Origin: JAZDEL01 sp043820655
GTDB taxonomy: Archaea; Iainarchaeota; Iainarchaeia; Iainarchaeales; JAZDEL01
DNA length: 37,487 nucleotides
Direction of reading: 5' to 3'
NCBI GenBank assembly: GCA_043820655.1
Contig: JBDRDO010000092.1
Location: 1 to 37,487, forward strand
Part shown: piece by piece, positions 13,684 through 23,089 of the stretch
Numbering within the stretch: the first letter of the stretch is position 1
Layout: every line of letters starts with the position of its first letter
Notes under the pieces: generated by a model
Told to the model about the DNA's origin: nothing
Seen by the model: only the letters and a program-made list of their open reading frames with translations
The model's database searches: none
Translations under genes and position numbers: made by a program

Positions 13684-16073
13684 ATTCGGCAAACAGGGCT
13701 GGAAAGGGCGCACATACACAGCGCGGCTTCACAATCTCGCTTGACGCCGTGTTTGCCCTCCTTATTGTTATTACATTCATAGGCTTCGGCAGGGTTGTGC
13801 TCTTTGAAACGCAGGGCACCGATACCCTTGCAAAACTGCAGGCAATCCAGCGCGCGGACGACGTATTCACAACAATGATAAACACCGGGAGCATTTGGGA
13901 ATCGCTGGATGAACCGGGCCTTACTACCGGCTCTATAGAGGATATATATGATAAGATGGATGCACAGCTCCCTGAAAATATTGACTTTATGATTACGATG
14001 CGCCTCTATGATTCAACAATCGATGCTGAATGCAGGTCTCAAAAGACATTTGAGAAATGTTTCTCCCCCTCTACATTGAACAAAAGCTGGCCTGAGATTA
14101 GTAAAAAGCCCACGCATGGAGACATATTGCACGGCAGGCGCGTGTTTGTAAAGAAGCAGCCGGAGCCGGATTGTACATATTGCGGCAATGGGGTGTGTGA
14201 TGATGACGAGGGCGAGAACTGCTCCACCTGCTCAGGAGACTGCCTTCCTACTGGTCTTGAGTGCTGTCTCGGCATTGTTTGCGCATTTGGTGAGACATGC
14301 GTTGATGATGTTTGCACGCCGCCGGGCGGCTTTGCCCCAGCAACATTCCCCTTTTTGGGCAGCAGTAAAATCGCGCACCTTGAGGGCGAGGGCATGAACC
14401 TTTTGCTCAGAACGGAACTTGCCCCGGAATACTCCCCCGCGGATGAGCTTGACTGCGATGAAACAGAGAACGTGCACCTTGAAATCGAGGCAAGCGCGGG
14501 AGAAGGGAGGGCGCCTGCGGACATAATGATGCTCCTCGACCGCGGCGAATTCATGGGCAGGTTTTTAGTGAAGGACTCTTTAATAAACATATCCCATTAC
14601 TGTCGTGACACGTGGGAGGTTGCAGGCACATTCTACAATGCGGATTTCCGTTCTTTCCAGATAGTTCCGGACGACCCCGCAATAGCGTTCCGCCTGACCG
14701 ACCCGAGTTCCGAAACGCACCTAGTTAATGAGGGCACTTTTATGAAGCCGACAGATATCGGCATCTGGACCGTGGAGTGCAGGAAAACAGGGGGCGGCAA
14801 GACAGTCAACTTTTCAAAATATTACCGGAACATAGAGGCGGAGCAGCACAGTGCAGTGGATTTTTTGAGCACAGCCAGCCTCAAGGAGCCGGACCAGGCG
14901 GGGCTTGTCACCTTCGGCACTGACGTAACCCTTGACGCCCAGCTCACGACGGATGAGGATGCGGTAATAACCGAAATCTGGGCAATTCCTATGCCCCCCG
15001 GCGGGGGGACGAACATTGCCGGCGCCATGAACATGGCTGTTGACGAGTTCAACACGCGCGGCGGCGAGGGGTATGTGCGGGTTGCAATACTTATGAGTGA
15101 TGCGGCGGCGGAGAAGGGGGATGTGGACGGGGCAATCGCAAACGCCGTGGCAAACAATGTTGTCTTTTACACGATTGCCGTGGGGGAGGGGTCTGATGAG
15201 GGCGCTTTGCAGGAAATCGCGCTCGGCACGAGCGGGGAGTTCTGGAAGATAACCGACACCGACACGCTCGATACTGTTTACGCCCTCATTGACATAGAGA
15301 TTGTGGAGCTCACAATCAACGGGAACAGGGTAGACAATCCGATTCTCTATATACCGATTCCCGCGGGGCAGACAGTTCTTACGCACCCGGATGCGGAAAT
15401 AGTCGAAGAACCTGGCTGCACGCACTGCCTCAAATACTCTAGCCTTGAGAGTCTCACGGTCGGGGAAATATGGGAGGCCGATTACTCAGTTGAATTCCCC
15501 TGCTCCGACCAGCACAGCTGCGAGAAGGCTGTGCAGGGCTTTCCCGAGGAAGGCACATTTATAGAATATATTGACATAGAGGAAAATCCCGGCAGGCTTG
15601 ACTGGCCGACGGAAGGGCCGCCCGAATACCGGGTTGTTGATTTCGACTCAAGGGACCTTAAGATTGAGTTCCTCGGCGGAAAGGTTATTGCGCCAAACCA
15701 GATTTATATGAATTTAGTGGTGGAGAACATAGACGACCTTGACACTGTGCCGACAGATGTGGTGTTTTCAAGGGGCGACACAATAGAGGGCGGCGGCGAG
15801 GAGGTGGGAAGCGCCCCGCTTGTTGCAGTGCCCGGCCTCTGCGGCCCGTTGAACCCGCCATGCAGTGACGGTCCGCAGTACTATTATGATGTTTACCTCC
15901 CCGCGGATGGCCGGATTTGGGCGCAGTTCGCGCTGGAGGATGGGGAATTGGTGAATGAGGAATGCCCGAAATACAGCCTTGCCATGCTGGATTGCTCTGT
16001 CGGACCGAGGGTGCAGTATTACACCCTGGAGTGGTGGCTGTGGCCTGCTTCGGAAACAACGGGGGGTAGTTAA
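13680..16073 (+). CDS. Paralogous pilin-like vWA surface protein with degenerate metal site
   Basis: A 797-residue paralogue of the preceding protein with the same order of parts. The N-terminal RGFTISLDAVFALLIVITF is the prepilin-like helix. A Cys-rich stretch at about residues 165-212 (CTYCGNGVCDDDEGENC and following) is absent from the other copy. The vWA domain begins at residue 281, but its metal site reads DRGEF instead of DxSxS, so both Ser ligands are lost, although Thr444 (GGGTNIAGA) and Asp474 (LMSDAAA) remain. The inserted domain (TWEVAGTF to GIWTVECRK) is kept. The C-terminus matches its neighbour. Probably an adhesin subunit that no longer binds metal the usual way. Confidence 0.83.
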   Translation: MNSANRAGKGAHTQRGFTISLDAVFALLIVITFIGFGRVVLFETQGTDTLAKLQAIQRADDVFTTMINTGSIWESLDEPGLTTGSIEDIYDKMDAQLPENIDFMITMRLYDSTIDAECRSQKTFEKCFSPSTLNKSWPEISKKPTHGDILHGRRVFVKKQPEPDCTYCGNGVCDDDEGENCSTCSGDCLPTGLECCLGIVCAFGETCVDDVCTPPGGFAPATFPFLGSSKIAHLEGEGMNLLLRTELAPEYSPADELDCDETENVHLEIEASAGEGRAPADIMMLLDRGEFMGRFLVKDSLINISHYCRDTWEVAGTFYNADFRSFQIVPDDPAIAFRLTDPSSETHLVNEGTFMKPTDIGIWTVECRKTGGGKTVNFSKYYRNIEAEQHSAVDFLSTASLKEPDQAGLVTFGTDVTLDAQLTTDEDAVITEIWAIPMPPGGGTNIAGAMNMAVDEFNTRGGEGYVRVAILMSDAAAEKGDVDGAIANAVANNVVFYTIAVGEGSDEGALQEIALGTSGEFWKITDTDTLDTVYALIDIEIVELTINGNRVDNPILYIPIPAGQTVLTHPDAEIVEEPGCTHCLKYSSLESLTVGEIWEADYSVEFPCSDQHSCEKAVQGFPEEGTFIEYIDIEENPGRLDWPTEGPPEYRVVDFDSRDLKIEFLGGKVIAPNQIYMNLVVENIDDLDTVPTDVVFSRGDTIEGGGEEVGSAPLVAVPGLCGPLNPPCSDGPQYYYDVYLPADGRIWAQFALEDGELVNEECPKYSLAMLDCSVGPRVQYYTLEWWLWPASETTGGS

Positions 16074-16074
16074 A

Positions 16075-17190
16075 TTGAACCATAATGGTGTGCTTTTTGC
16101 GTTCATGGCATTTCTGCTTGTGATGGTTGTGCTGAGCCTTGGCACAACAATAAGGGAGCAGAGAATGGAGCTTGAGGACAGCATAACATCAACCTCCGCG
16201 ATTGTGGGGGTTAGCGGCAAGTTCAACAACATAATTAATGATGTTGTTGCGTTTGACAAGAACAACTTTGTGAAGGATATACAGAAGCGCATCCTGCCGT
16301 TCAACTACTCCATTGACTATGACTTGATAAGGGTGCATCAGGAACTGCCTGTGAAAAGCGCGTATATAAGTAATTACTTTGATGTGATTAATATATACTC
16401 TATTTTCGTGGAGGATGAAAATCCCGAAACAACATATGACCTGATGGTTGTCGACACAAACACGCTCATTAACACAGACTGGCCGCCTCAGGGAAAACCG
16501 CCCCCGTCACAGCCCGATAATCCTCAGTTCATGATCTGGCCGCAGTGCCTGAAGCTTGTTATTGAGGCTGATGAAATAGGCGGCGTAATCCAGGATTCCA
16601 CATACTGGCGTTTCGAGCCGGGTCTTCCCCCCGACCCTAATAAACCCACTGAGGGCTGTGCATCCGCCTTTGACTCAGGCAGTGTTGACAGGTATGATGT
16701 CAACATGTCGTTAATGCAATATAAGGAGTACTACAACACTATTGAGTGTGAGTTCTTCGGCTGTCAGGCACCATGCGCCTGCCCCACTGCCGCATACGGC
16801 TACGGCACAGGCCTGCCCTACTTCAAGCTGACGATTGATGATTCGCGGTGCCAGCCAAATTGCAAGCTTGGCGGGCAGGCAACATTAGTAAGCAGCCACT
16901 ACGATCCGACAAAAGAAAACAGTGTGACAATATCCTGCGAAGCAGACCTCCTGACTCCGAATTGCTATGCAACCACGCCGATTACAATTGTGTTTGGCAA
17001 CGACACTGCCTATAATCCAAACAAGAACGATGTGTTCAGGATCGGCAACTCGGGCGGCACGGTTGACGTGGATATGAACGTGACCTTTGCCAGCCCCGTG
17101 GACCAGTTGCGCTCCATGGATTTCAATGTAAGGGTACACCGTGCGGACTTCAATATAACAATAAAGAATGTTGACGACCCGCCCGCTTAA
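16075..17190 (+). CDS. Secreted membrane-anchored protein of the pilus operon
   Basis: A 371-residue protein. TTG 16075 is preceded by GGGGGGT at proper spacing and lies one base after the stop of the vWA gene. A single N-terminal hydrophobic helix (GVLFAFMAFLLVMVVLSLG) is followed by an extracellular domain with many Cys (ECEFFGCQAPCACP, CQPNCKLGG) and many N-x-S/T sites. No Glu at +5 is seen, so I cannot call it a canonical pilin. It ends with beta-rich sequence FNVRVHRADFNITIKNVDD. It is last in this block; a hairpin and a promoter region follow. Likely a minor structural component. Confidence 0.72.
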   Translation: MNHNGVLFAFMAFLLVMVVLSLGTTIREQRMELEDSITSTSAIVGVSGKFNNIINDVVAFDKNNFVKDIQKRILPFNYSIDYDLIRVHQELPVKSAYISNYFDVINIYSIFVEDENPETTYDLMVVDTNTLINTDWPPQGKPPPSQPDNPQFMIWPQCLKLVIEADEIGGVIQDSTYWRFEPGLPPDPNKPTEGCASAFDSGSVDRYDVNMSLMQYKEYYNTIECEFFGCQAPCACPTAAYGYGTGLPYFKLTIDDSRCQPNCKLGGQATLVSSHYDPTKENSVTISCEADLLTPNCYATTPITIVFGNDTAYNPNKNDVFRIGNSGGTVDVDMNVTFASPVDQLRSMDFNVRVHRADFNITIKNVDDPPA

Positions 17191-17216
17191 GGGGGCTGGT
17201 GCGGGGCAGGGTTGCC

Positions 17217-17233
17217 GCGCACAAACAGTGCGC
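17217..17233 (+). terminator. Hairpin after the adhesin block
   Basis: GCGCAC, loop AAACA, then GTGCGC: a perfect 6-bp stem 26 bases after the stop at 17190. It is followed by AT-rich DNA that includes an 8-bp inverted repeat, TTATTATT (17258-17265) with AATAATAA (17279-17286). It may end or process the upstream transcript. The stems are seen; the role is inferred. Confidence 0.4.
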
Positions 17234-17346
17234 CGCAAAACAGGCGGTCATTATACATTATTATTCCTATTAATGAACAATAATAAGTTATAAAAAGCAG
17301 AACATGTATATTGTATTGAAAATTTGCTTTTTATATGGTGAATATA

Positions 17347-19590
17347 ATGGATGAAAAAAAGAAAGTTGAAACAAAGAAGCCCGAAAAAAAGAAGCGCGGA
17401 ATCAGGCAGTTCCTGCGCGGGCTTTTCCGGTTCATTGGCAGGAAAGAGGAGAAGGCGCTTAAGGAAACACTGCCAACCAAACCAGTGGCAAGACCGCGCA
17501 AAAAGGAGGTAAGCCTTGCAAAGCAGCTCCGCCTCTGGAGAAAAAGGTCCGAGGAGCTTACAAAGCGCGTGAGGGTTTTGGAAAGGCAGCTCAGGAAGAG
17601 CGAGATTGCGCCAAGGCAGGCGCTTGGAGGGGTGCGTGTTGTTTACGCAACCGCGGGGCATGAGGACATTAACCTTGACAAGGAAATAAGGAAAACAAAA
17701 TCCCTTATGAAGCTGATGGAAATCGATTATCACAAGATGCGCGCCACGCCCGAACAGTTCAGGACAAAAATGCTGGAGTACAGGGAACGCATGCATCTCC
17801 TCCAGCTTGAAAAGGATGAGCTTGCGCGCGAGGGCATGAAAATTAGGCATGTTGGGGGCAAGATAAAGGAGATCGCGCTTAAGTCGCCAGAGGGCGGGCC
17901 CGAGATTGTTCAGGAGTTTGAACAGAGCATTAAAGCCCTGCCGCTTGAATGGAGTTCGGATTCCGGTGCTGAGCTTGCCGAAGTCGCATCAACAAGTGCA
18001 ATGCCACGCAGTGCAGGGGCAGTTCCTGCGAAACCCGGGAAAATGCCCCGTGCGAAAAAGGGCACGGGGAAATTTGTGGAAAGCCGCGCGCGCAAGGCAA
18101 GTGCGGTGAAAAAGCAGGCGGTTAAAATTAAGCCTATGGCAAAGCCGAAGCAAATGGCGCAAATGGCAAGGGCACTGCGGAAGCCCGTGCCTGTGCGGCA
18201 GACGCCGGTGCAGGCAAAGGCAAAACCCGCACTCAAAAAGCCATTGCCCGCACAGCCAAAACCCCTGCCGCAGAAGGCGGCACAGGCGCCAAGGAAGCCG
18301 TTCCCCGTGCCCGCAACGGAGCAGGCACCAGTGCCTGTCAGGATTGTCGAGTCAAAGCCGGCGGCTGTAAAGCCTGTGCCTGCCAAACCCGAACCCGCAA
18401 AGCCAAAACTGGAAAAACCGGCCGTGCCCTTAACTAAGCCCGGACTGCAGGCAGTCTCAAAACCGAAGACTGAACCGCCAGTGCTGGAAAAGCAGGAGAT
18501 TCCAAATGGTGGGCTGTCAAAAGGAATACTTTCAAAGATAAAATCCGCCACAATGTTGAAACCCGTGCGGAAGCCGGTGCCACTCCCGCCAAAACCTGCA
18601 CAACAGAAGCCCATATTGCCCAAGCCAAAGTCTCCGCCGCAGAAGCCCGCCATGCAGGCTGTAAAGAAATTCGAGGTTAAGGCTGAAAATGTTGTTGTTA
18701 AGGGCAAGGACGAGCCCGTGACCAAACCTGCGCAAGACCCTGACTCTAAGGATCACTCCTTTAAAATAATGAGCCAGCGCGAAAAAATTGCGCAGTGGGC
18801 CGAGGAAAGGCGCGCCAGGCTTAATCAGGATCGTGAAAAGCAGAAGCGCATTGCGGGGAATCTTGATGAAGGGACTGAGGAGCATGATGCTGCCCCTGCA
18901 ACGCCTGCCAAGGCAGACACTGTGCAGGAACCGCTTCCCAAACAGGGTGAGGCGCAGGAAAAAACAGGCAATTTACGCAGCCTTTTCAAGGGCAAGCCTG
19001 CAAATAAATCCGAGGAGGAGAGAATTGCCGGGCTTGAGGAAAGGATGACGGCTCTTATGCAAAAGCACAATGTTTCCAGCAATGAAGTGAAGCGCGAGGC
19101 AATGGCAATTGACGCACCTTCAGTTGTAGGGAGCTTCAACAAGCTTATAGGCCTGCTTGAATCCAAATATGAGGGAACCTCGGGGGGAATGTACAGAGGC
19201 GGGCGCGGAGGCGGGGCAGGCAGGGAATCCCTTCCAAATACAACTTCACTTGGGATGGACGCTATGCTGAAGAGGCAGGCAGCGGAAACCGCAACCCCCA
19301 CTGACTTAAAGAAAAAACGCATAGTTACGGACTTTGACAGGACACTTTCACTTGTAACCGAACGGGAGAAGATAAGAATCAGCGAGATTGCCTCGGAGCT
19401 TAATATTTCCTCCGGCAGGGTTGAGGAGTGCTGTGATATACTTGAACGCGGAAATTTAATCGAGATTCACTATCCCGCAATAGGCAAGCCCTATGTGCAG
19501 GTTGCAAATTATGCCGAACTCAGGGCCGCGCAGAAGGAACAAGAGAAGGATGCAAAGCCAAAAAAGAAGGGGGCTGGCAAGAATGTCTGA
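17347..19590 (+). CDS. Lys/Pro/Ala-rich scaffold protein with C-terminal winged helix
   Basis: A 747-residue cytoplasmic protein that is very basic. Residues 1-60 are Lys-rich, about 60-210 are helical or coiled coil (KQLRLWRKRSEELTKRVRVL and following), and about 215-460 are a long disordered Lys-Pro-Ala tract (KPVPVRQTPVQAKAKPALKK type). A short Gly/Arg loop (MYRGGRGGGAGRE) comes next, and residues about 650-725 form a winged helix (EREKIRISEIASELNISSGR, CCDILERGNLIEIHYP). ATG 17347 has GGTGA upstream. The gene overlaps the ATPase gene by 8 bases, so the product is probably an accessory or tether of that ATPase. I know of no named family with this architecture. Confidence 0.75.
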   Translation: MDEKKKVETKKPEKKKRGIRQFLRGLFRFIGRKEEKALKETLPTKPVARPRKKEVSLAKQLRLWRKRSEELTKRVRVLERQLRKSEIAPRQALGGVRVVYATAGHEDINLDKEIRKTKSLMKLMEIDYHKMRATPEQFRTKMLEYRERMHLLQLEKDELAREGMKIRHVGGKIKEIALKSPEGGPEIVQEFEQSIKALPLEWSSDSGAELAEVASTSAMPRSAGAVPAKPGKMPRAKKGTGKFVESRARKASAVKKQAVKIKPMAKPKQMAQMARALRKPVPVRQTPVQAKAKPALKKPLPAQPKPLPQKAAQAPRKPFPVPATEQAPVPVRIVESKPAAVKPVPAKPEPAKPKLEKPAVPLTKPGLQAVSKPKTEPPVLEKQEIPNGGLSKGILSKIKSATMLKPVRKPVPLPPKPAQQKPILPKPKSPPQKPAMQAVKKFEVKAENVVVKGKDEPVTKPAQDPDSKDHSFKIMSQREKIAQWAEERRARLNQDREKQKRIAGNLDEGTEEHDAAPATPAKADTVQEPLPKQGEAQEKTGNLRSLFKGKPANKSEEERIAGLEERMTALMQKHNVSSNEVKREAMAIDAPSVVGSFNKLIGLLESKYEGTSGGMYRGGRGGGAGRESLPNTTSLGMDAMLKRQAAETATPTDLKKKRIVTDFDRTLSLVTEREKIRISEIASELNISSGRVEECCDILERGNLIEIHYPAIGKPYVQVANYAELRAAQKEQEKDAKPKKKGAGKNV

Positions 19591-21094
19591 CAAACTGCTT
19601 AAGGAATACGAGCTTGAGTCCGAGGGCGTGAACCTGAAGATAAGCATTGTTCATGTGGAGGGCGAGTTTGTACGGAGTTACTTAGTGGATATTCCCGAAT
19701 TCGGGCCCGGCACAGAGGCCCTGCTGAAAAACCTGAAAAGCACGCTTGTGACCGACACATCAATAAAAACCGAGAAGATGCTTGATTCGCGCTTCATAGG
19801 TTCTCTGAAAACCGCGTTCAAGGCACGCGCGGGGAAAATACTTGAAAAGGAACTGCCGAATGTTGACGAGCGCACAAAGGAACTGCTTATTGGAATGCTC
19901 CTGCATGAAATGCTGGGCCTTGGCAGGATGGAATTCCTGCTTGCGGACGGCAACCTTGAAGAAGTAGTTGTGAATTCCTCAACAGAGCCTGCATGGGTAT
20001 ACCACAAGGAATTCGGCTGGCTGCGCACTAATGTCATTATAAGCAATGAAAGCGAAATACAGAATTTTGCAAGCATAATCGCAAGGCGCGTTGGCAAGCA
20101 GATAACTGTCCTGCACCCGCTCCTAGATGCCCACCTTATCTCAGGGGACCGTGCAAACGCCACATTATTCCCGATTTCAGGCCGCGGCAACACGCTTACA
20201 ATAAGGCGCTTCAGGCGCGAGCCATGGACTGTTGTTGATTTCATAACCAATAACACCGCAACCCCCGAGCTTATGGCATTGCTCTGGACTGCAATACAGT
20301 ATGAGCTTAATGTTATTGTAAGCGGAGGCACTGCCTCGGGAAAAACATCTTTCCTGAATGTGCTGATGCCCTTTATACAGCCCAATCACAGGATTGTAAG
20401 TATTGAGGACACCCGCGAGCTTTCCCTGCCCAAATTCCTGCACTGGGTGCCGATGACTACCAGGGAGCCCAATCCCGAGGGGCAGGGAGGGGTAAGCATG
20501 CTTGATTTGCTTATTAACTCGCTCAGGATGCGCCCTGACAGGATAATTGTCGGGGAGATAAGGCGGCAGAAAGAAGCCGAGGTAATGTTTGAGGCAATGC
20601 ACACAGGCCACAGCACCTACACAACTGTGCACGCAAACACAGCGGATGAAACAATAAGGCGTCTGATAAACCCGCCTATTGAAATTCCCGCAACCATGCT
20701 TGAGGCAACGCACATAAATGTTGTTATGTTCAGGAACAGGCGCCTCGGGTTAAGGAGGATTTTGCAGCTTGCGGAATTCATTCCCGAAAGGCGTTCGGAA
20801 TCCGAGGAAGTAATTAAGGCAAATGTTCTCTATCGTTGGAAGCCTGCAAGTGACCTTATTGAAAAGCACGCCGACAGCATCAGGCTTTTTGATGAGCTTT
20901 CCATGCACACAGGCATGACAATGAGCGAGATTTCACAGGACATGAAAAGCAAGAAGGGAATACTTGAGTGGCTTGTAAAGCACAAAATACGCGGCGTTAA
21001 CGATGTCGGGCTTATTATGGCAAAATATTATAGTGACAAGGAAGATATTCTGAAATTGGTTAAGCAGGACAAGAAACCGGATTTCGTGAGATAA
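19583..21094 (+). CDS. Type II/IV secretion system ATPase (TadA/FlaI/PilB family)
   Basis: A 503-residue hexameric motor that powers pilus assembly from the cytoplasmic side. Walker A is GGTASGKTS near residues 248-256, the Asp box RIVSIEDTREL follows, Walker B is RIIVGEIR near 320, and the His box HTGHSTYTTVHAN lies near 340-352, so all signature elements are present. The N-terminal 200 residues hold the usual regulatory domain (LLIGMLLHEMLGLGRMEFLL and EEVVVNSSTEPAWVYH). ATG 19583 overlaps the scaffold gene by 8 bases, and the stop shares one base with the TadC start, which shows tight coupling. The partners should be the two following membrane proteins. Confidence 0.95.
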   Translation: MSDKLLKEYELESEGVNLKISIVHVEGEFVRSYLVDIPEFGPGTEALLKNLKSTLVTDTSIKTEKMLDSRFIGSLKTAFKARAGKILEKELPNVDERTKELLIGMLLHEMLGLGRMEFLLADGNLEEVVVNSSTEPAWVYHKEFGWLRTNVIISNESEIQNFASIIARRVGKQITVLHPLLDAHLISGDRANATLFPISGRGNTLTIRRFRREPWTVVDFITNNTATPELMALLWTAIQYELNVIVSGGTASGKTSFLNVLMPFIQPNHRIVSIEDTRELSLPKFLHWVPMTTREPNPEGQGGVSMLDLLINSLRMRPDRIIVGEIRRQKEAEVMFEAMHTGHSTYTTVHANTADETIRRLINPPIEIPATMLEATHINVVMFRNRRLGLRRILQLAEFIPERRSESEEVIKANVLYRWKPASDLIEKHADSIRLFDELSMHTGMTMSEISQDMKSKKGILEWLVKHKIRGVNDVGLIMAKYYSDKEDILKLVKQDKKPDFVR

Positions 21095-21984
21095 TGGAGA
21101 AGCTGTCCATACCATTCAGCCCGTTTCCAGTGCCATTGCTGCTGATAGTGTCGGCACACCTTAAAGGCGTAGGGGAATCGATTTCAAGGGCATTTCCCTA
21201 CATTAAAATAGAGCTTAATCAGGCGGAAATCCCGATAAGCGCAAACGAATACGGCGCAATAATGGGATTTCTCTCGTTTTTTTATTTTGTTTTTGTTACA
21301 GCCTCTGTTTATTTCATAGGCTCGGTTTTCTTCCCCGAGAATGCGCTCATTGCCGCCCCGACAATCGGCGGGCTTTTCGCAATAATGATACTTGCGCAGT
21401 TGAGCGTATTCCCCAAAATAAAGGTGAAACGCAAGGTGCGCGACATTGAACGCAACCTAATTTTCGGTCTCAGGACCCTGCTTGTTGAGATAAAATCCGG
21501 CGTAACCCTTTTTGATGCAATAAACGTTGTAGCAGACGGCCACTACGGCGCGGTAAGCACGGAGTTTAGCAGGGCAATAGAAAGCATCAATACCGGCACA
21601 ACCGAAGAAGTCGCGCTTGAGGAAATAGCATCCCGCAACCCCTCATTGTTTTTCAGGCGCGCAATGTGGCAGCTCCTCAACGGCATAAAAACCGGCGGGG
21701 ACATAAGCGTTGCAATAACCGCAATGGTTGACTCCCTTGCAAAGGAGCAGAGGAACCAGGTGCGTAAATACGGCTCCTCACTGAGGATGCTGTCCCTTGT
21801 TTATATGATGCTTGGCGTAATAATTCCCGCACTTGGGCTGACATTCCTTGTAATCCTCGGCTCTTTCCCGCAACTTGATATCAGTGAATTAATGTTTTGG
21901 GGCCTGCTCATATTTCTTGTACTCGGGCAGTTTATGTTCCTCGGAATGTTAAAAGCAGGGAGGCCTAACCTTGTTGGGGACTAA
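21094..21984 (+). CDS. TadC/FlaJ-type pilus assembly membrane protein 1
   Basis: A 296-residue membrane platform protein of the T2SSF family. It has four hydrophobic spans: two near residues 55-105 (FLSFFYFVFVTASVYFIG, GLFAIMILAQLSVF) and two at the end (LVYMMLGVIIPALGLTFLVI, GLLIFLVLGQFMFLGML). The helical domain between them (RDIERNLIFGLRTLLVEIKSG, ALEEIASRNPSLFFRRAMWQ) is the usual T2SSF core. ATG 21094 overlaps the ATPase stop by one base. It should form the inner-membrane base on which the ATPase acts. Confidence 0.92.
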   Translation: MEKLSIPFSPFPVPLLLIVSAHLKGVGESISRAFPYIKIELNQAEIPISANEYGAIMGFLSFFYFVFVTASVYFIGSVFFPENALIAAPTIGGLFAIMILAQLSVFPKIKVKRKVRDIERNLIFGLRTLLVEIKSGVTLFDAINVVADGHYGAVSTEFSRAIESINTGTTEEVALEEIASRNPSLFFRRAMWQLLNGIKTGGDISVAITAMVDSLAKEQRNQVRKYGSSLRMLSLVYMMLGVIIPALGLTFLVILGSFPQLDISELMFWGLLIFLVLGQFMFLGMLKAGRPNLVGD

Positions 21985-22009
21985 TTTTTACAGGAAGGTC
22001 GCCTCGTTA

Positions 22010-22978
22010 ATGCCCTCCAAGATAATCCGTGCATTCAAAACAGAGATGGGCTATCTGGGGATAGATATAAGTGAAAGGCGCTTTGTGGGGTTTCTTCTTG
22101 TTTTCGGGCTTGCGCTGAGCGTGGGAATTTCGCTTAACACATACCTCTTTTTCGGCATAAGCTTTATTGTTGCCTTCCCGTTTTTCTTTGTGCTTTTTGT
22201 TGCCGGCACATACCTCTGGCTGAGCATTGCCGCGGAATCAAAGGGCAAGTTTGTTGAGACAATACTTCCCGATGCGCTGCAGCTGATTGCCTCAAACATA
22301 AAGGCTGGCTTAACAACTGAGCGTGCATTGCTTGTTTCCGCAAGGTCTGAATTCGGGCCTTTGGAAATAGAACTGCGCGCAACTGGCAGCAGGATAATGG
22401 CGGGCATGCCTCTTGAACAGGCGCTTTCATACATCCCGACAAAAATAAAATCCAAAACATTGGAGAGGCTTATCTGGCTGATTTCAAAGGGAATTGAAAG
22501 CGGCGGGCAGATTGCGGATTTATTGACGCACCTTGCCGATGATTTAAGGGAGCAGAACAGCATAAAGGACGAAATCGCGGCAAACATTTCCATGTATATT
22601 ATGCTGATATTTTTCTCCGCGGCAATCGGCGCGCCCATGCTGTTCGGAATAAGCAGTTTCATTGTGCAGATTCTTGTGGTTCAGACCTCGCAGATACCGC
22701 AGTTTGATGCATCTATGTTTGAGGGCACCGGGGGCGGCGCCGGCCTTGCCGGGCTTGCGGGAGGTGGTTCGGTAATTTCCGCGGACTTTGTTATATTCTT
22801 CGCAATGGTGAGCATAGTTGTCACATCTATATTTGCCTCGCTCACAATAGGGGTTATAAACACAGGCAAGGAAAAGGGCGGCGCGAAATTCATACCCGTG
22901 CTCCTATCCATCTCATTTGTGCTGTTTTTCGTTATAAGGGAAGTCCTTGCAATGATGTTCGGCAGTTTGCTGATGTAA
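22010..22978 (+). CDS. TadC/FlaJ-type pilus assembly membrane protein 2
   Basis: A 322-residue second T2SSF protein, with membrane spans near the N-terminus (FLLVFGLALSVGISL, ISFIVAFPFFFVLFVAG) and four hydrophobic stretches after the soluble core (ETILPDALQLIASNIKAGLT to DLREQNSIKDEIAANIS). A Gly/Ala-rich loop (GTGGGAGLAGLAGGG) sits between C-terminal spans. ATG 22010 has GGAAGGT upstream at a somewhat long spacing; TTG 21971 or 21974 would overlap the previous gene. TadB/TadC-like pairs are common, and the two probably form a heteromeric platform. It ends the operon; a hairpin pair follows. Confidence 0.9.
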   Translation: MPSKIIRAFKTEMGYLGIDISERRFVGFLLVFGLALSVGISLNTYLFFGISFIVAFPFFFVLFVAGTYLWLSIAAESKGKFVETILPDALQLIASNIKAGLTTERALLVSARSEFGPLEIELRATGSRIMAGMPLEQALSYIPTKIKSKTLERLIWLISKGIESGGQIADLLTHLADDLREQNSIKDEIAANISMYIMLIFFSAAIGAPMLFGISSFIVQILVVQTSQIPQFDASMFEGTGGGAGLAGLAGGGSVISADFVIFFAMVSIVVTSIFASLTIGVINTGKEKGGAKFIPVLLSISFVLFFVIREVLAMMFGSLLM

Positions 22979-23050
22979 TGGGAAACCTATTTTCGCACCT
23001 GCGGCGGTTTCAATATTGTACTATATTATTCCCTCTTGCCGCGGGCACAT

Positions 23051-23080
23051 AGTGCGTTTTCCGCACTTAGCCCGAAGGCT
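23051..23080. terminator. Two tandem hairpins between convergent pilus genes
   Basis: The first stem is AGTGCG, loop TTTTC, CGCACT (23051-23067). The second is AGCC, tetraloop CGAA, GGCT (23069-23080). They lie between the end of tadC and the facing pilin gene and could serve both transcripts. The pairing is exact; the function is inferred. Confidence 0.45.
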
Positions 23081-23089
23081 GGGGAACCT

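Noticed and set aside
15955..16074. N-terminal extension of the protein starting at 16075
   Set aside because: The extension overlaps the end of the vWA gene in another frame, and a strong ribosome site with TTG at 16075 gives a normal membrane-anchor N-terminus.
17910..18725. Reverse-strand frame of 271 codons rich in Gly, Phe and Cys
   Set aside because: It is the antisense shadow of the Lys/Pro/Ala-rich tract of the scaffold gene; biased codons keep the opposite frame open.
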